Of a stretch of 64,000 bases of DNA, positions 34,444 to 46,639 are shown one piece after another. How positions within the stretch are numbered: the first letter of the stretch is position 1; each line of letters starts with the position of its first letter. The position numbers and the translations under genes are program-made. Below the pieces are notes generated by a model that did not search any database, was not told where the DNA came from, and was given only the letters and a program-made list of their open reading frames with translations. Source of the DNA: Ailanthus altissimus (taxonomy: Eukaryota; Streptophyta; Magnoliopsida; Sapindales; Simaroubaceae); assembly GCA_946807835.1 (NCBI GenBank), contig OX327703.1, forward strand, positions 6,765,501 through 6,829,500, given 5' to 3'.

Positions 34444-37384
34444 ATAGGCATTAAATCTCTGATCTATATGAAAAACATTAATACATAAAATTACGAATAT
34501 AATATAATATCTAACACAAAGAACAATATCTTCATTTTAGAATAGCTAAATAAAAAATCTTTATAATATCGTACTGACTTTAACACTTTGATTTGGTTGA
34601 ATTGAATAGTTACGGTGATTAATTTTATCTAGATTTTAAATTTGAAATTAGTATAGATATTTGTTCTTTTTAAATTTTTTTTGTCATCACTAACACTTTA
34701 CAACAGGTGTTTATTAGAATTAAACATGATAACTTCCATAGTAGGCATAGTTCAAATGGACTACTCCTACAAGGAAGGAAGATAACCGTTTGCTGAGAAA
34801 AAACACATTTTGTCACCCAAACGATTTAGAAAATTTTCGGAAAAAGCTAAAAATTTTGAGTTATTTTTTAATTTAACTAAGTATAAAATTTTATCTTTTA
34901 TAATTAAATAGTTTTGATTTTAAATTTAAACTTGATAAAATACTTAAGACTTATAGAGAGAATTGAATTGAACTTTCAACAAGAATATATCATATGTTTT
35001 AAACAAAAGTGAGATGTTATGTCTTTCTTGCTATTTGAATTTGTTGTTTATTTTTGTACTATTTAAATAAAATTATGTAGATTTAAAATACTTCAATGAA
35101 ATTTATTTATTACTTTAATAAATGTTTGATTAATAAAAAGATATAGTTATACATTAAAATGCATTGTGCAATATTAGATTAAATAGTGACATTATTGAGT
35201 ATGAAAGGAGGAAAAAAAAGCCTTGAAAAAAACCATAAGACATGTCGTTGGCGACATGTCGTGTGATATGTTAATCGCGTGACCTATAGTGTGAGAATAG
35301 CCTTGCCCGACATTGCAGGCTCTATCACGACAAATTTTTGAATTGTTATTTTTTTTATTTTTTTTGTTAGAGATACTATAGAGATAGAGCCACTCATTGT
35401 GTGATTTGGTGGAAGGTAAGAGAGTTTTAAGTGATGACCAAGAGAGATATATTAAGTATCAAACTGTGGATATTTCAATTCCGAGACATGTGAATTATCA
35501 ATGGCTTCATAATAATATATGTTGTGCAATTGAAATTAATTATAATTAGTATAATGTGATTATGAGAATCCCTGAACCTATAATAATAGTGATGGTTAAA
35601 TTATTGGAAATTTAAAATGGTTAAGATATACAGTTCTTCATGGGGATTAGTAGGAGATGTTTGCAACCTATATGAGTATCTTTGGATCTTAAATATCCTA
35701 TAAGTGATCAGATTACATAAGCTCTAGTAGAAAATTGACAAGTCTATCATAAACATTTCATGTCTGCAAGCAGTAATAATCAAATTAGTAGTACAACTTC
35801 AAAACACCAAATGTTATGTTTCCAACTAACATTGTAGTTGACTACCAATATTTCTCATTAAGATACCAAGATGATCCAACTCATACTCAATATAATAGTT
35901 AAACAGATAATGATGTCCATAATGTGGTAATGCAAATGATGATGAGGAAATAGATGGGTTGAATAATGTACAAGGCTACTTGTCTAACAATGAGATTGAT
36001 GATATGTATGATTTGCATATAAGAAAATTTGAAACAGTTCGTGATTTATATCTAACCCCTTTGGTTGAGTAGGACAATATTGTTAAGCCATAAAACTCAT
36101 TTTAGTTTCTTCCTTTTTAATATCACATTTGAACTTGAATCCATCGAATGGGGCATCGTACTAAAAAATAGGAGACGTTGTTGCTAAGAAACTATTTGCT
36201 AATAAGAAATACTATATGATGTTTTCAGCCAATTTGTATTAAAGAGTAAATGAAGCTTCAAAGTTCAGAAGTCCTTAAAAAAATAGCTTTGAAGCAAGTA
36301 ATGAGTTTGTGCTGTATCAAATGATGCTCGAAAATACTTCATATGAAATTATGCAAGATAACCATTATTTTACACATATTTGTTCATTTCTTTTTATATT
36401 TTTCATCATAAAGTCAAAAATTAGTCCCGCCATTTTAATACCTAATTACTTTCTCCTAATTTTTATAATTTATCAACATCAATTTCTTACAAGCAAATGA
36501 AACTTACCACATTTTTTCCTCAAACAATGCTGTCCTTAGTTGCCGTCCATGCCTTCAAGAACTCCCTGAAATAGAGAAGAAAATGGGTCAAGTGTTTGAG
36601 AAAATTTAGGTGAAGCGTTGAGTGAGAAAACTGTAAAAATAGGTTTGAGGGCATTTTTATCTATTTTAAAATTATTTGGCTATAAAAATTACAAAATTTA
36701 TATTGAGTGAAATTAGAAAATGACTTAAATTATTTTTTGGCTGTTTTCAAAAAATTCCAAACAATCTTGTAGTGTATAATAAACATATGAAAATTTGTCA
36801 ATTGAGTTTTTAAAATTTTATTGAATTATTAAGTTGGTTTATATATATATATATATTAAATATTTCGATTAGTCTCTAATGTTGTTAAAAACATAAATTT
36901 TGAGTATATTTTTTGAGGAAATTGATACGTCTAATAATAGAAATCTTTTGAAGCAGCAAAGAAAATTAATTTTTTTAATAATGATAAAAATGGTCCTATA
37001 TTTTATCAAAGATTCCTTGCTACCCTAAAAAAATATATGTTAGACATTATTTTTTCAATAATAGGTATTAATCAAGTATTTAAAAATATATTGAAACTAA
37101 TTGGATAATTCAACTAAACTTTAAAAATAAAAATGATAATCTCTCTAAAGATATTTATTCTTAGACAAGAACTAACTGCATATAAAAGAAAAAAAGTTAT
37201 TCTCCACATTCTTATTTCTCAGCTGTTAAAAATTGGTCTATAATCAAACTTATTCTCTCTACACCCTTAAAATGCCAAAAAAATAACCTTAATGTTTTCC
37301 TCTCCACACAATAACCCAGTTGTTTATCTTCAGGATCAATAGACATCAAATATATTTATTGTGAAGGAATTTTGAATTTGTGTA
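34444..37384. other. AT-rich DNA with an unassigned decayed coding-like stretch
   Basis: No intact gene. Between about 35600 and 36360 base composition rises and scattered readable segments appear, e.g. DEEIDGLNNVQGYLSNNEID and IRKFETVRDLYLTPLVE (35935-36070). They suggest a dead transposase of unknown family. A 9-bp perfect inverted repeat (gacatgtcg/cgacatgtc, 4-base loop) sits at 35239-35260. Confidence 0.4.
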
Positions 37385-37560
37385 ACTAAATAAACTAACA
37401 ACAAACCTTAAGCACAAGATCAAACCCTATGTAACAACAACAACAGTAAGACACCAACAAGGTCATGTGGCTCAGCACTAAGCCTACATCCACGTGAGAA
37501 AGCATCCACTGGCACTTAGCTTATTGACAATGAAGAGTTACAATATAATATTAAAGATCA
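37385..37560 (-). repeat. Possible Copia LTR R/U5 fragment
   Basis: The minus strand reads CACGTGGATGTAGGCTTAG followed by TGCTGAGCCACATGACC, wording of the R/U5 part of Tork-like Copia LTRs. No ends are defined. Confidence 0.35.
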
Positions 37561-37984
37561 AGTTTCAGAGATCACAAAAAAGCAATTCTCTCTGAACTAG
37601 TTAGGATTACACCAAAGAAATCATATCATGAACATGACACTGCTTTTTTGACAGATTTATGAATCAACATATATGTTTCTCACATTTATGTACAATCCTT
37701 TTTTTTTCTTGACAAATTCGGCCGTTTTCTTTGAACTGAGATAAAGACATTTTACATTATCCATTACGTTGATGAAGAAGTAGAGCCTACATAAGAAGAA
37801 ACCCACCACCCAACAACATTATTAACTATGCAATTCTTTGATTGATCTACGACTTCAAATATACTATATGAATATGAGAGAAGATGCATGCTCTAAATTT
37901 AATCGCACTGAAACAACAATTCTAATCTTACGAGTTCTTATACTACAAAAAAAAAAAACATGAATGTATTGAAAGTATACTATT

Positions 37985-38738
37985 GGATTTGGTGATTTAA
38001 CAATTTTGTATGAACAAAAATTATGAAGAATATCAAAAAGGGAAGTCACAATAAATCAATGACGTGTAGGACACACGAGGAAGAAGCGAAACGGTACTTG
38101 AAAGTGTGAAAAGAAGCAAAGAAAATAGAGACTTGTCTAGGCATCAACGCCGCGACATTGGAATGGGTTTATGCTGGCGCCGTAGACGCGAGGAAGTCAG
38201 TTTCAATTTCGAATTTCTATTTTTGAAGGGATTTTGAACTCTTAAAACACGTGGACTCTTATTTCAATTAGGTTTAGAGTTTTTAAGCATGTTATAACCC
38301 TTATATAAACAATTATAAATCCTTTAAATTGATAATAAAACATTAAGAGAGACTCTAAGAGAAAAAAGAACTAAGTAGACACTAAGTGCTTGTGTACACT
38401 AGAGTGCAACCGCTGTTTGGGTATTCATTGTTCTTGGGAGAACAAAGGTATACCATTCATAGATTCTTTAAGTGTTCTTCATTGTGTTTTCTTGTAAAGT
38501 TCTTTGAAAGAGTTAATAAGAGAGGTTAAGATCCTTAGATCCACCGTAGACATAGATAATTGGTCGAATCACGTAATTGATTGCGTTGTGATTTTGTTTA
38601 TTTGTTTTATATTCTTGTTATTTTTACTTGATATTTGGTTATTCTGTTGTGTAAGAAGATTAAGGTTCAAAGTTGAACTTGTTTATAGGGTTCTTTGCTT
38701 AATCTAATCACTAGGAGAATGGAAGTTTCCTTCAACAT
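37985..38738 (+). repeat. Copia-type LTR remnant with GC-rich core, copy 2
   Basis: Second copy of the family at 33178. It ends ggaagtttccttcaaca at 38738, a plausible LTR end (CA). The GC-rich core (38140-38200) is shorter than in copy 1. No internal domain follows. Confidence 0.6.
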
Positions 38739-38744
38739 ATACCC

Positions 38745-40700
38745 TTAAAGTATGGTTATTTATATTTATTGTTGAAAATAAATAATAGAAATTATTCATT
38801 CAATTTGCAGTTTTGATTGCTTTTATTCAAATACTATAAAATTCTTTAATTATTACATATAAGTTTAAACTAATATATAATATTTATATATAATATGATT
38901 AAGTTTAAGCATAATAGTCTAAACTAGTCTTTAGTCTGAATAAAGATGAAAACTTTAATTGATAGATTATAAGTGCATTCCATTTGTATATTATATACAA
39001 TGTTCTTATCCAGATCAATTTATATGGTAAAATAAAAAATGGAGGCACTTTATATAATGTTGATTATATAAGACTGGACTGTAATAAAATTATTTCTCTG
39101 TTAATTTCATTAGTAAAGAGAATATATTTTATTACGATATAATCATATATGGATTAATCTTAATCTTGAGTGATTAATGAACTTTTATTCATTGAGTTAT
39201 ATTTATTAATTTACAAGATATTTTCAGTCAATTACTAAGTATTTTATAAATATAACAAAATTGATGGCTGAGAATATTTTTCACATATATTGAATCCACT
39301 CATTTTGAGAAGAAGTTAGATAAATTATTTTTTTGATAATTAATTTTGGTTTTGAACATAATGATTTCATTTTTCTTTAAAGGTTAAAGAAAATAATAAA
39401 TTTGTAAATTTTACAAATTAAATGTTCAAAAGGATCAATGTGAATCAATGATAAGATATAATTACAGAGGTTAGCGGACACTCGACCTAATTCTAATTAT
39501 GAACATTTGTGGAGGATTAATCTATATGAATTAATTATTAAATGGACAAATATAGTTTTTTGTTTTATACTTTATCTGTAAAATTAAGTGTTCAGCTTTA
39601 TATTTTTAGTTGAGTAATATAAAGTTAATAAATAAAATTAAATTAATTAAATAGTTTAATCAAATAATTAAATTTATCGGAGTTTAATTTTGTAGGTCCA
39701 TCAGGTCTCATATTGGCTACATAATTATTAAAATGGACTATTGGATTAATTGTTGAATCTAAAATATTAATTGGTTCAAGTTTAATTTGATTAAACTTAT
39801 TAGGATCAATTAATTAATTTTATTAGCCCACATTTAATTTAATTAAACTCATCGAACTCAATCAATTGTTGGTCCAATACATAATAGTTATAGAACTAAA
39901 TAAATAATTACATTATTTATTTAAATTAAATAATTATATTATTTAATTAGAGATAATATTAGATATTATTCTAATTCTTATTAGATAAGAATTTATTCTT
40001 TTGATTATTTAAATTAAAATAATATAAATATATTATTTTATTCTAATCTTATCTTTGGAGTTTAGATTGAATGAGGATACGTGATTACGTGTATTATAAA
40101 AAAGAGTTTTTATAATCATTTTTTTACTTATTCTTTTTGTACTTTCCTTTGCGCTAAATTTATTTTTTAGAGAGAAAAAAAAATTAAGAACACAAAAATT
40201 GATTTTTCCATTATTAATCAACTTACCCATGTGAGTAGCTCATTGGTGGAATATGCAACATGAAAAATTTGCTAATATTGACAAAAAATATCTATTAAAA
40301 ATTCACATTTGAGGTATTTTTTTTCTTATACTTTTTGTTGTTAAATTAAAATAGGCATAACAAAATTTTAAAATCGTTCATATAGTATTGCTAAAGAGAG
40401 GATGCTAACGAGGCTTAGAGATTTCTTAGATGATATGAAGAGACTATGTATTTCAAATACAAAATATTTTTAGCGATATTTAAATAAGAGTAATACTAGG
40501 TTTACATAGTTGGAATACATATTTGTATTCTAATTAATATGTCACCAATCAATGATAATATATTAAGTAGTTGTTAAATTTTTAATTTTTATTGATATAA
40601 TAATTATACAACATTAATCAACATAAACATATCAAATATGACATCAATTAAAATATATAATTTATATTCCAACTACGTAAGCATAACGTTATTGTTTGAA
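38745..40700. other. AT-rich DNA, partly related to the LTR at 47231-48897
   Basis: The block ggaggcactttatataat (39041-39058) with its surroundings recurs, on the other strand, in the LTR at 47231-48897. Part of this stretch is therefore probably a related, older LTR. No coding sequence is seen. Confidence 0.35.
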
Positions 40701-40859
40701 TGATTTAGTTCAGTGACTAGAATAAATGTATGTTTTGAGACTTTTTTATTTTTTTTAAAAATTGGCAATTATTCCCTCTCTTTTTCTACGATAAATGGGT
40801 GTTTTGAGAATTTTTTATTTTTTAAGAAATTGGTAACTATTGCCTTTTCTTGTTTTTCT

Positions 40860-42190
40860 TTTTCTAATGCTTCATCTTGCATGAATTTGTCAACGTTAGT
40901 TCATACTCAATGTACTTATCGACTCTCTCTCTCTCTCTCTCTCCCACTATTATTGCCCGAGGCAAAATCTCTCGAGAAGCTTACTTGTCAATACCTACGC
41001 CAAACCATGTCCTCATGTCTCCACCACACCGTCATGTTGCTTGACAGTGATGTCTCTCATCATTTTCCATCAGATTCGAGCAACCTATTTCTTCATGCAC
41101 CATACATAGCTCCGACGACGTCATGATTGGAGATGGCACTGCTCTTTCCGTTTCTCACACTGGTTCCACCTCTGAGAAACCACTCCTACAACTACCTTCA
41201 CATTAAAAAAAAAAAAAAAGATTCTCTATGTACCAAGCATGAAAAAGAACTTAGATATCAATTTTTCAATTTTGCACCATTAATGTTTTTGTTGAGTTAT
41301 TACCCTCTAGAATTTCACACGAGAGCAATTCTTTTAAAGGGTAACACTAAAGATAAGAGTGTATAAATGGCCGATTTTCAAATCAGTATCTTCTTCACTT
41401 CTTGCCTTTTCAAGTGTCAAGACCACTTCATCTGAACAACATCATCAGTTAAGTCATTCAACTTTTCCCATTTTAAAGCATATTGTTTCTTCTTATAAAT
41501 TAGCTTTGTTGTCTTTTCTATCATTAGATATATTATGTAATGCTTGTCATTGCAGTAAAAGTAAGATTATTATTCTCTATTTCATCTATTATCTCTTCAC
41601 AACCTCTTAAAATAATTCTCTTATGTATGAACTTCAGTAAATATCCCATGATGGTTTTAAATATTGTATTATTTTTTTTGACCACTTCACTATAGTTTTA
41701 TCTACTCAAGTAAAACTCTGAGCACAATAACAGTGAATATCTAGGCCTTAAAAATTTTCTTGCAACTTAAAGCATATTAAATCTCACTACTCTACCTTAT
41801 ACATCTGAACACAATGACTATTTTGAAAAAGGACATCATCATATTGTTAAAACCGGCCTCACCCTATTTTCTCGTGCATCAGTTTCATTAATATTTTTAT
41901 CCCATGCCTTTGCCACTGCCATCTATCTTATTAATAGGATGCCTACTCCTTCACTTACTCTTTCTTCACCGTATGAAAAGATTTTTGGCTTATCACCCAA
42001 TTATTCCAGACTTAAAAATATTTGAATGTTTGTGTTACCCATCGCTTTGACCCATAAACTTAATTCCCACTCCAAACCTTCTGCCTTTTTTGGATACTCT
42101 CTCACCTAGAGTACTTATCTTTGTTTTGAACCATCTACATCTAAAATATTTGTCAATAGCCATGCAATCAAACTTGGTTTGAAACTGCTA
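40860..42190 (+). mobile_element. Copia internal fragment (protease and integrase), decayed
   Basis: VMLLDSDVSHHFPSDSSNLF (41033-41090) is a protease active-site region with the usual DSGA changed to DSDV. It is followed in another frame by MIGDGTALSVSHTGST (41123). From 41850 the integrase C-terminal part reads ATAIYLINRMPTPSLTLSSP, then FGLSPNYSRLKIFECLCYP in broken frames. 41317-41515 is repeated at 60227-60429. A (CT)9-10 run lies at 40922-40942. No LTRs are seen. Confidence 0.7.
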
Positions 42191-42476
42191 AGTTAGTTTT
42201 TTATAAATTTCAAAGCGGTAATCTAGTATTCCCACCACTTTCAAACTTTGGTTTAAGTCAATAGCCATACAATCAAACTTGTCAAACCAGTTATTCGACT
42301 CTCCTAAACCAGTAAACCAGTTTCTCAAATAACTATCATATTTCTAATCAAACCAAAATGATAAACCGTTTTAGCAAAGCGGTGAACCATTTTATGTGAA
42401 TCAAGATTTTTTTTTTTTCAAATGTCTATTTATTAAGAAATAATTCCAGAATTATTCCTTAATACCTCCCTCAAAC

Positions 42477-42956
42477 TCAAGATGGCGCAGTAGAAGCAAG
42501 TTTGAGTTTGAAGACTAAAGCATGAAAACGGCGCGGAAGAAGAGATTTGGTAAAAATATCAGCAGGTTGCTCTTCAGATGAGATGGAGTGGAGCATGATA
42601 GTGTCTTGAGAAACGTGTTGCCGAACAAAGTGACAATCTATTTCAATATGTTTAGTCCGCTCATGAAACACATCATTGTGGGCAATTTGGATAACACTTT
42701 GATTGTCATAGTAAAGAGGTGTAGCTCTAGTATGAGAAATACCTATATCTTCAAGAAGTCAGCAGAGCCAGACAATTTCTTGGGTAGTATCTGCAAGAGC
42801 ACGGTATTCAGCTTTAGTACTCAAGCGAACAACAGTTGTCTGTTTCTTACTTTTCCACGAAAGAAGAGAATCACCCAAGAAAAGGCAAAATCCAGTAGTT
42901 GATCTACGATCCGTAGGATCACCCACCCAATCCGCATCAGCATAAGCTCGTAACAC
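42477..42956 (-). pseudogene. Copia RNase H domain, frame-shifted
   Basis: LRAYADADWVGDPTDRRST and STKAEYRALADTTQEIVWLC (42956-42759), then in a second frame HERTKHIEIDCHFVRQHV and ISSEEQPADIFTKSL to a stop at 42477. The catalytic ADADW Asp residues are present, but the domain is split by a frameshift near 42760. Confidence 0.88.
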
Positions 42957-43864
42957 AAGAGGAGAGTGAGCTGAAAAATAGAAACCGTAAAAAAGTGTAC
43001 CTTTGAGATAACGTAAGATATGAAGAACTGTGCATAATGAGAGGTACGAGGAGTGGCCATAAACTGACTCACAACATGAACAGCATGAGCAATGTCTGAG
43101 CGAGTAACTGTAAGGTAGACCAAATTACCAACCAATTGACGATAAAGGGTAGCATCACTTAGAAGAGTACCATCAGAGGATCGGAGTTTGGCATTAGGCT
43201 CTAGAGGAGTAGAGGTAGTCTTACTGTCTGTCAACCCAACTTTAGCAAGTAGATCGGATGCATATTTAGCCTGAGAAAGATAATACCCTGTAGAGTCGGA
43301 TAGTACTTCAAGGCCAAGGAAATAACTAAGGTTGCTAAGATCTTTCATCTCAAAGTGTTGCTGAAGAAAGTTCTTGAGAGTGGAAATACCAAGAAGATCA
43401 TCACCAGTGATAATCATATCATCAACATAGATAAGTAGGAGAACACAACCTTGTGTTGTCTTGCGGACAAAAAGAGCTGAGTCATAGGGACTAGACTGAA
43501 AACCATGCTGAAGAATAGTCATACTAAACTTTGCAAACCATGCACGAGGAGCTTGTTTAAGACCATACAGAGCACGACGAAGTTTACAGACTTTACCTGG
43601 AGGATGTGGATAACCGGGAGGAGACTTCATATATACTTCTTCAGTGAGATCACCATTGAGGAAAGCATTTTTGACATCCATCTGAAATAATGTCCAACCA
43701 CGAACTGCAGCAACAGCTAATAAACTTCGAACAGAAGTAAGTCTAGCAACTGAGGCAAAGGTTTCTTCATAATCTATTCCATATTCTTGGGTAAAGCCTT
43801 TAGTAACCAGGCAGGCTTTATAACGCTCAATAGATCCATCAGATTTGGTCTTGATCTTATACAC
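42821..43864 (-). CDS. Copia reverse transcriptase, long open frame
   Basis: 347 open codons. It starts in the RT entry segment (GSIERYKACLVTKGFTQEYG), continues QMDVKNAFLNGDLTEEVYM and KLRRALYGLKQAPRAWFAKF, and has the catalytic box YVDDM and the following YFLGLEV. The RT motifs are intact up to about SDIAHAVHVVSQFMATPRTS. After that a frameshift leads into unrelated residues while the RNase H frame continues elsewhere. The frame is part of a larger polyprotein broken upstream near 43865. Its product would copy element RNA in virus-like particles; with no gag encoded it could act only in trans. Confidence 0.85.
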   Translation of the reverse strand: MYKIKTKSDGSIERYKACLVTKGFTQEYGIDYEETFASVARLTSVRSLLAVAAVRGWTLFQMDVKNAFLNGDLTEEVYMKSPPGYPHPPGKVCKLRRALYGLKQAPRAWFAKFSMTILQHGFQSSPYDSALFVRKTTQGCVLLLIYVDDMIITGDDLLGISTLKNFLQQHFEMKDLSNLSYFLGLEVLSDSTGYYLSQAKYASDLLAKVGLTDSKTTSTPLEPNAKLRSSDGTLLSDATLYRQLVGNLVYLTVTRSDIAHAVHVVSQFMATPRTSHYAQFFISYVISKVHFFTVSIFQLTLLLCYELMLMRIGWVILRIVDQLLDFAFSWVILFFRGKVRNRQLLFA

Positions 43865-44380
43865 CCATTTGCATCAAATGACAGTTTTATTAGAAGGAAA
43901 AGGAATAAAATCCCAGGTATGTGACTTCTCAAGGGCCTGCAATTCTTTTGTCATTGCTTGCTGCCAAACAGGATTAGAACTAGCCTCGGAATATGATTGA
44001 GGCTCATATAAAGAAAGAGTAGTAGAGAAACAGTGATAATCATGAAGTTTAACAGGAAGTTCTCTTACCCGAGATGAACGACAAAGAGAGGGTATAGAGG
44101 AGGCCTCAGGGATGTTGAGAGCAGATCTTTCAGACGATGTAGAAGGCTCAGAAGCAGGCGTCGTTTCAGCAGATTCACCTGTATGAAACTCAGAAGAAAT
44201 ATCTGTAGGTAAAGTATCAAGAAAAAGATCAACAGAATTATCTGTAAAAAATTATGACATAGGAGGAGACACAGATTTAAAGTTAGATACAAGGAAAATA
44301 TCGTATGCTTGAGAAAGACTACATGACGAGAACACGAAGACGGTTAGATATAGGATCCCAACACCTATAACCTTTATGTT

Positions 44381-45136
44381 CTATCCCGTATCCCAACAAG
44401 CAACATAATCGAGTACATGGCTCGAGTTTAGTATGCTCATATTTTTGAAGTAGAATAAAACAAACACAACCAATGCTTTGAGGAGTTTGGAATTAGGTGG
44501 AGTTCCATAAAGACGCTCATAAGGTGACTTGTTCTCTATAACAGGAGAAGGAATATGATTAATGGTAAAGACAGCGGTTAAAGTAGCTTCTCTCCAAAAA
44601 TGTTCAGGACATGAGGAAGAGATAAGAAGAGCACGAGTAGTATCTAAAATGTGTCTGTGTTTACGTTCAGCTTTCCCATTTTGCTGAGATGTACCAGGAC
44701 AAGACCTTTGACATATAGTACCGTGTTCCTGTAAAAGATTTAAAAAATCAGAATCTCTATACTCCATAGCATTATCAGTGCGAAAAACCTTAATAGGACA
44801 CGAGAACTGAGTTTTAACCATCTGAGCAAAGTCTCGGTAAATTTTAGTAAATTCAGATCGTTGTTTCATAAGGAACAACCAAGTATACCGAGAATAGTCA
44901 TCAATGAAGATCACAAAATATTTGGATCCTCCCATTGTAGGATTTGGAGAAGGACCCCATATATCAGAATGTATAAGATCAAATGGAGCATGAGAGATAG
45001 TAGTACTATTATCAAAAGGTAAGGCTGGTTGTTTAGCTAAAGGACATGTAAGGCAATCATCTTTATTATCAGAAACAATACCTAAGTGACCACTGGATAC
45101 TAGAGATCGAATGCGATTGATTGACGCATGACCCAA
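44381..45136 (-). pseudogene. Copia integrase
   Basis: 251 open codons: GHASINRIRSLVSSGHLG (pre-integrase), zinc-binding CLTCPLAKQP, catalytic core with HSDIWGPSP, FRTDNAMEYR and a downstream Glu in GKAERKHRHI, giving the D,D,E triad. The frame is lost after the C-terminal NSKLLKALVVF. Between 43865 and 44380 only degraded linker sequence remains. Confidence 0.85.
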
Positions 45137-45280
45137 ATGAGAATGCCAAAGATGTAATGAAGGTACTGAATAGGTAGATGCTGCAGACGAATGATATAGA
45201 GAGGATAAATCTAAAGAGATGAGTTCATACAGACGTCCAACCTTATGGCCTGTCCCAAGCGTCTGACCGGTCTTTGGATC

Positions 45281-45769
45281 CTACACACAACAACCAAAAG
45301 CAGTAAACAAGACATTAAGACCAAGTTCGCATAATTGACCAACAGACAAAAGATTTAAGGTAAGGTTAGGAATAAAAAAGGTGTCAGATACAGAAAGATT
45401 AGGGTAAGACACGTGACCAACATGGTTAACTTTTATGAGAGAACCATTAGCAGTTTGAATAGATGGTAAATAGGAATTAAGAGTTTTAGAAGAGAAAATT
45501 GTAGGATCAGAAGTCATGTGATTACAACATGCAGAGTCAAAATACCAAGAAGAATTACCTGAAATATTGGAAGAAGCAGAAATTAAGGGTTTACCAGAAA
45601 AGCGGAGTAGACGGAGTAAAGATTCAAGGTTAAGGGAATGATCCACACTATCCTGTGCAGTAGTAATAGCAGCTCCTATAAAAGTCGCACTTTGAGATGT
45701 TCTAGATATGTGGCATGACTGAAGTAGAGTAGAACCGGCAGAAGTACTACACTTATCCATAAATTCCAA
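45281..45769 (-). pseudogene. Copia protease with altered active site
   Basis: The ORF contains SSWYFDSACCNHMTSDPTIF, the Copia protease site where D-S-G is the rule; here it is D-S-A. Then NLLSVGQLCELGLNVLF, the end of the protease. No gag core or zinc knuckle precedes it: the frame opens only about 100 codons upstream. Confidence 0.82.
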
Positions 45770-45779
45770 AACAAAAAAA

Positions 45780-46000
45780 ACCTATTTTTTTTTACTAAAC
45801 TTATATTAATTACAAGTAAACCCCCGACTTTTAATAATTATAAAATAACCCTTTAAAATATAATAATTATAAAATAGCCCTTAATTTTTTTTAAAATTAC
45901 AAAATAACCCCTTAAAAATATTATAATTACAAAATTACTCCAAAACTTTTGGAAATTACAAAAAAAGACCCAAAAGAATAGACAATTATGATCTGACCTG
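45780..46000. repeat. AT-rich degenerate repeats in place of gag
   Basis: About five degenerate units of the type aattataaaataacccttt, roughly 30-40 bp apart, lie between the leader and protease of the gag-less Copia. Confidence 0.7.
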
Positions 46001-46439
46001 GAAATACTGAAAAGTTTGCAAACAGGCTCTTAACGGAAACCAGTAAACTTCAGAAGGCGCGTCCGTCTTGCTCCGACCTCCGATTGTGGTAAACTCGGCG
46101 GTGTTTGAACGACCGGTGATTGAGGAGTATTTTGGTCTGGGCGGTGTCGGTCACGCCGCCGTATAACGGCCGGGATCTGAAGTGACAGTGGGCGGCGGCA
46201 GTGGCTTTCTAGCGGCGCATCCGACAGTTTCCGACCTCGGATCGGCTCGTCGTCGACGGCGTTGAAACGGCCGGAGGATTCTAAGTAATTGAAGATGGGC
46301 GGTGGTGAAAACGGCAAGATTTTGAAATTTTTCGGCGACTTTTCGAAAAATTTTGATAGATTCTGTCGGGTTTTGAAAAAATTCCGGCAAATCTCTAACT
46401 ATGCAAAATGACAGTGAAAAAACCAAAGCTTTGATACCA

Positions 46440-46639
46440 TGTTAGAAATGTAAAGAAAATATATTTCACTGTGAAAAAATAAAGCTGTACCATGGAGCCT
46501 TTATATAGGTTGTAACCTTATTACATAATAGGAAAGTAACATACATATGAAAATAATATTTTACATTAATAACATGTATATATGGTAGGAGGGTATAAAA
46601 GAATTATTTCAAAATAATTCCAGAATTATTCCTTAATCA
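46440..46639 (-). repeat. 5' LTR of the gag-less Copia
   Basis: 200 bp. On the minus strand it begins TGATTAAGGAATAATTC and ends CATTTCTAACA, directly followed by the initiator tRNA-Met primer site. Its first 30 bases recur at 42431-42463. Confidence 0.85.

Larger units (their letters stand above)
42431..46639 (-). mobile_element. Copia retrotransposon lacking gag, 3' LTR almost deleted
   Basis: Minus-strand order: 5' LTR 46440-46639, primer site TGGTATCAAAGC (46428-46439), GC-rich leader, AT-rich repeat where gag should be, protease, integrase, RT, RNase H, polypurine GAGGGAGG. Then only about 30 bp of the 3' LTR remain (42431-42463). The RT frame is still open over 347 codons, so this is the youngest-looking Copia in the window, but it has no gag and no full 3' LTR. 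TCAAATGTCTATT occurs on both sides (42418-42430 and 46637-46649). Confidence 0.88.

Noticed and set aside
35239..35260. 9-bp inverted repeat as a terminator or regulatory hairpin
   Set aside because: It stands alone in AT-rich DNA with no transcript signal nearby; acatgt is itself palindromic, so chance is likely.
45780..46000. CRISPR-like spacing of aattataaaataaccc units
   Set aside because: Units are degenerate, unequal in spacing and in a plant retroelement; no spacer-repeat regularity.
46030..46426. Proline-rich frames upstream of the gag-less Copia protease
   Set aside because: They lie in the untranslated GC-rich leader between primer site and protease, in two overlapping frames, with no gag motif.
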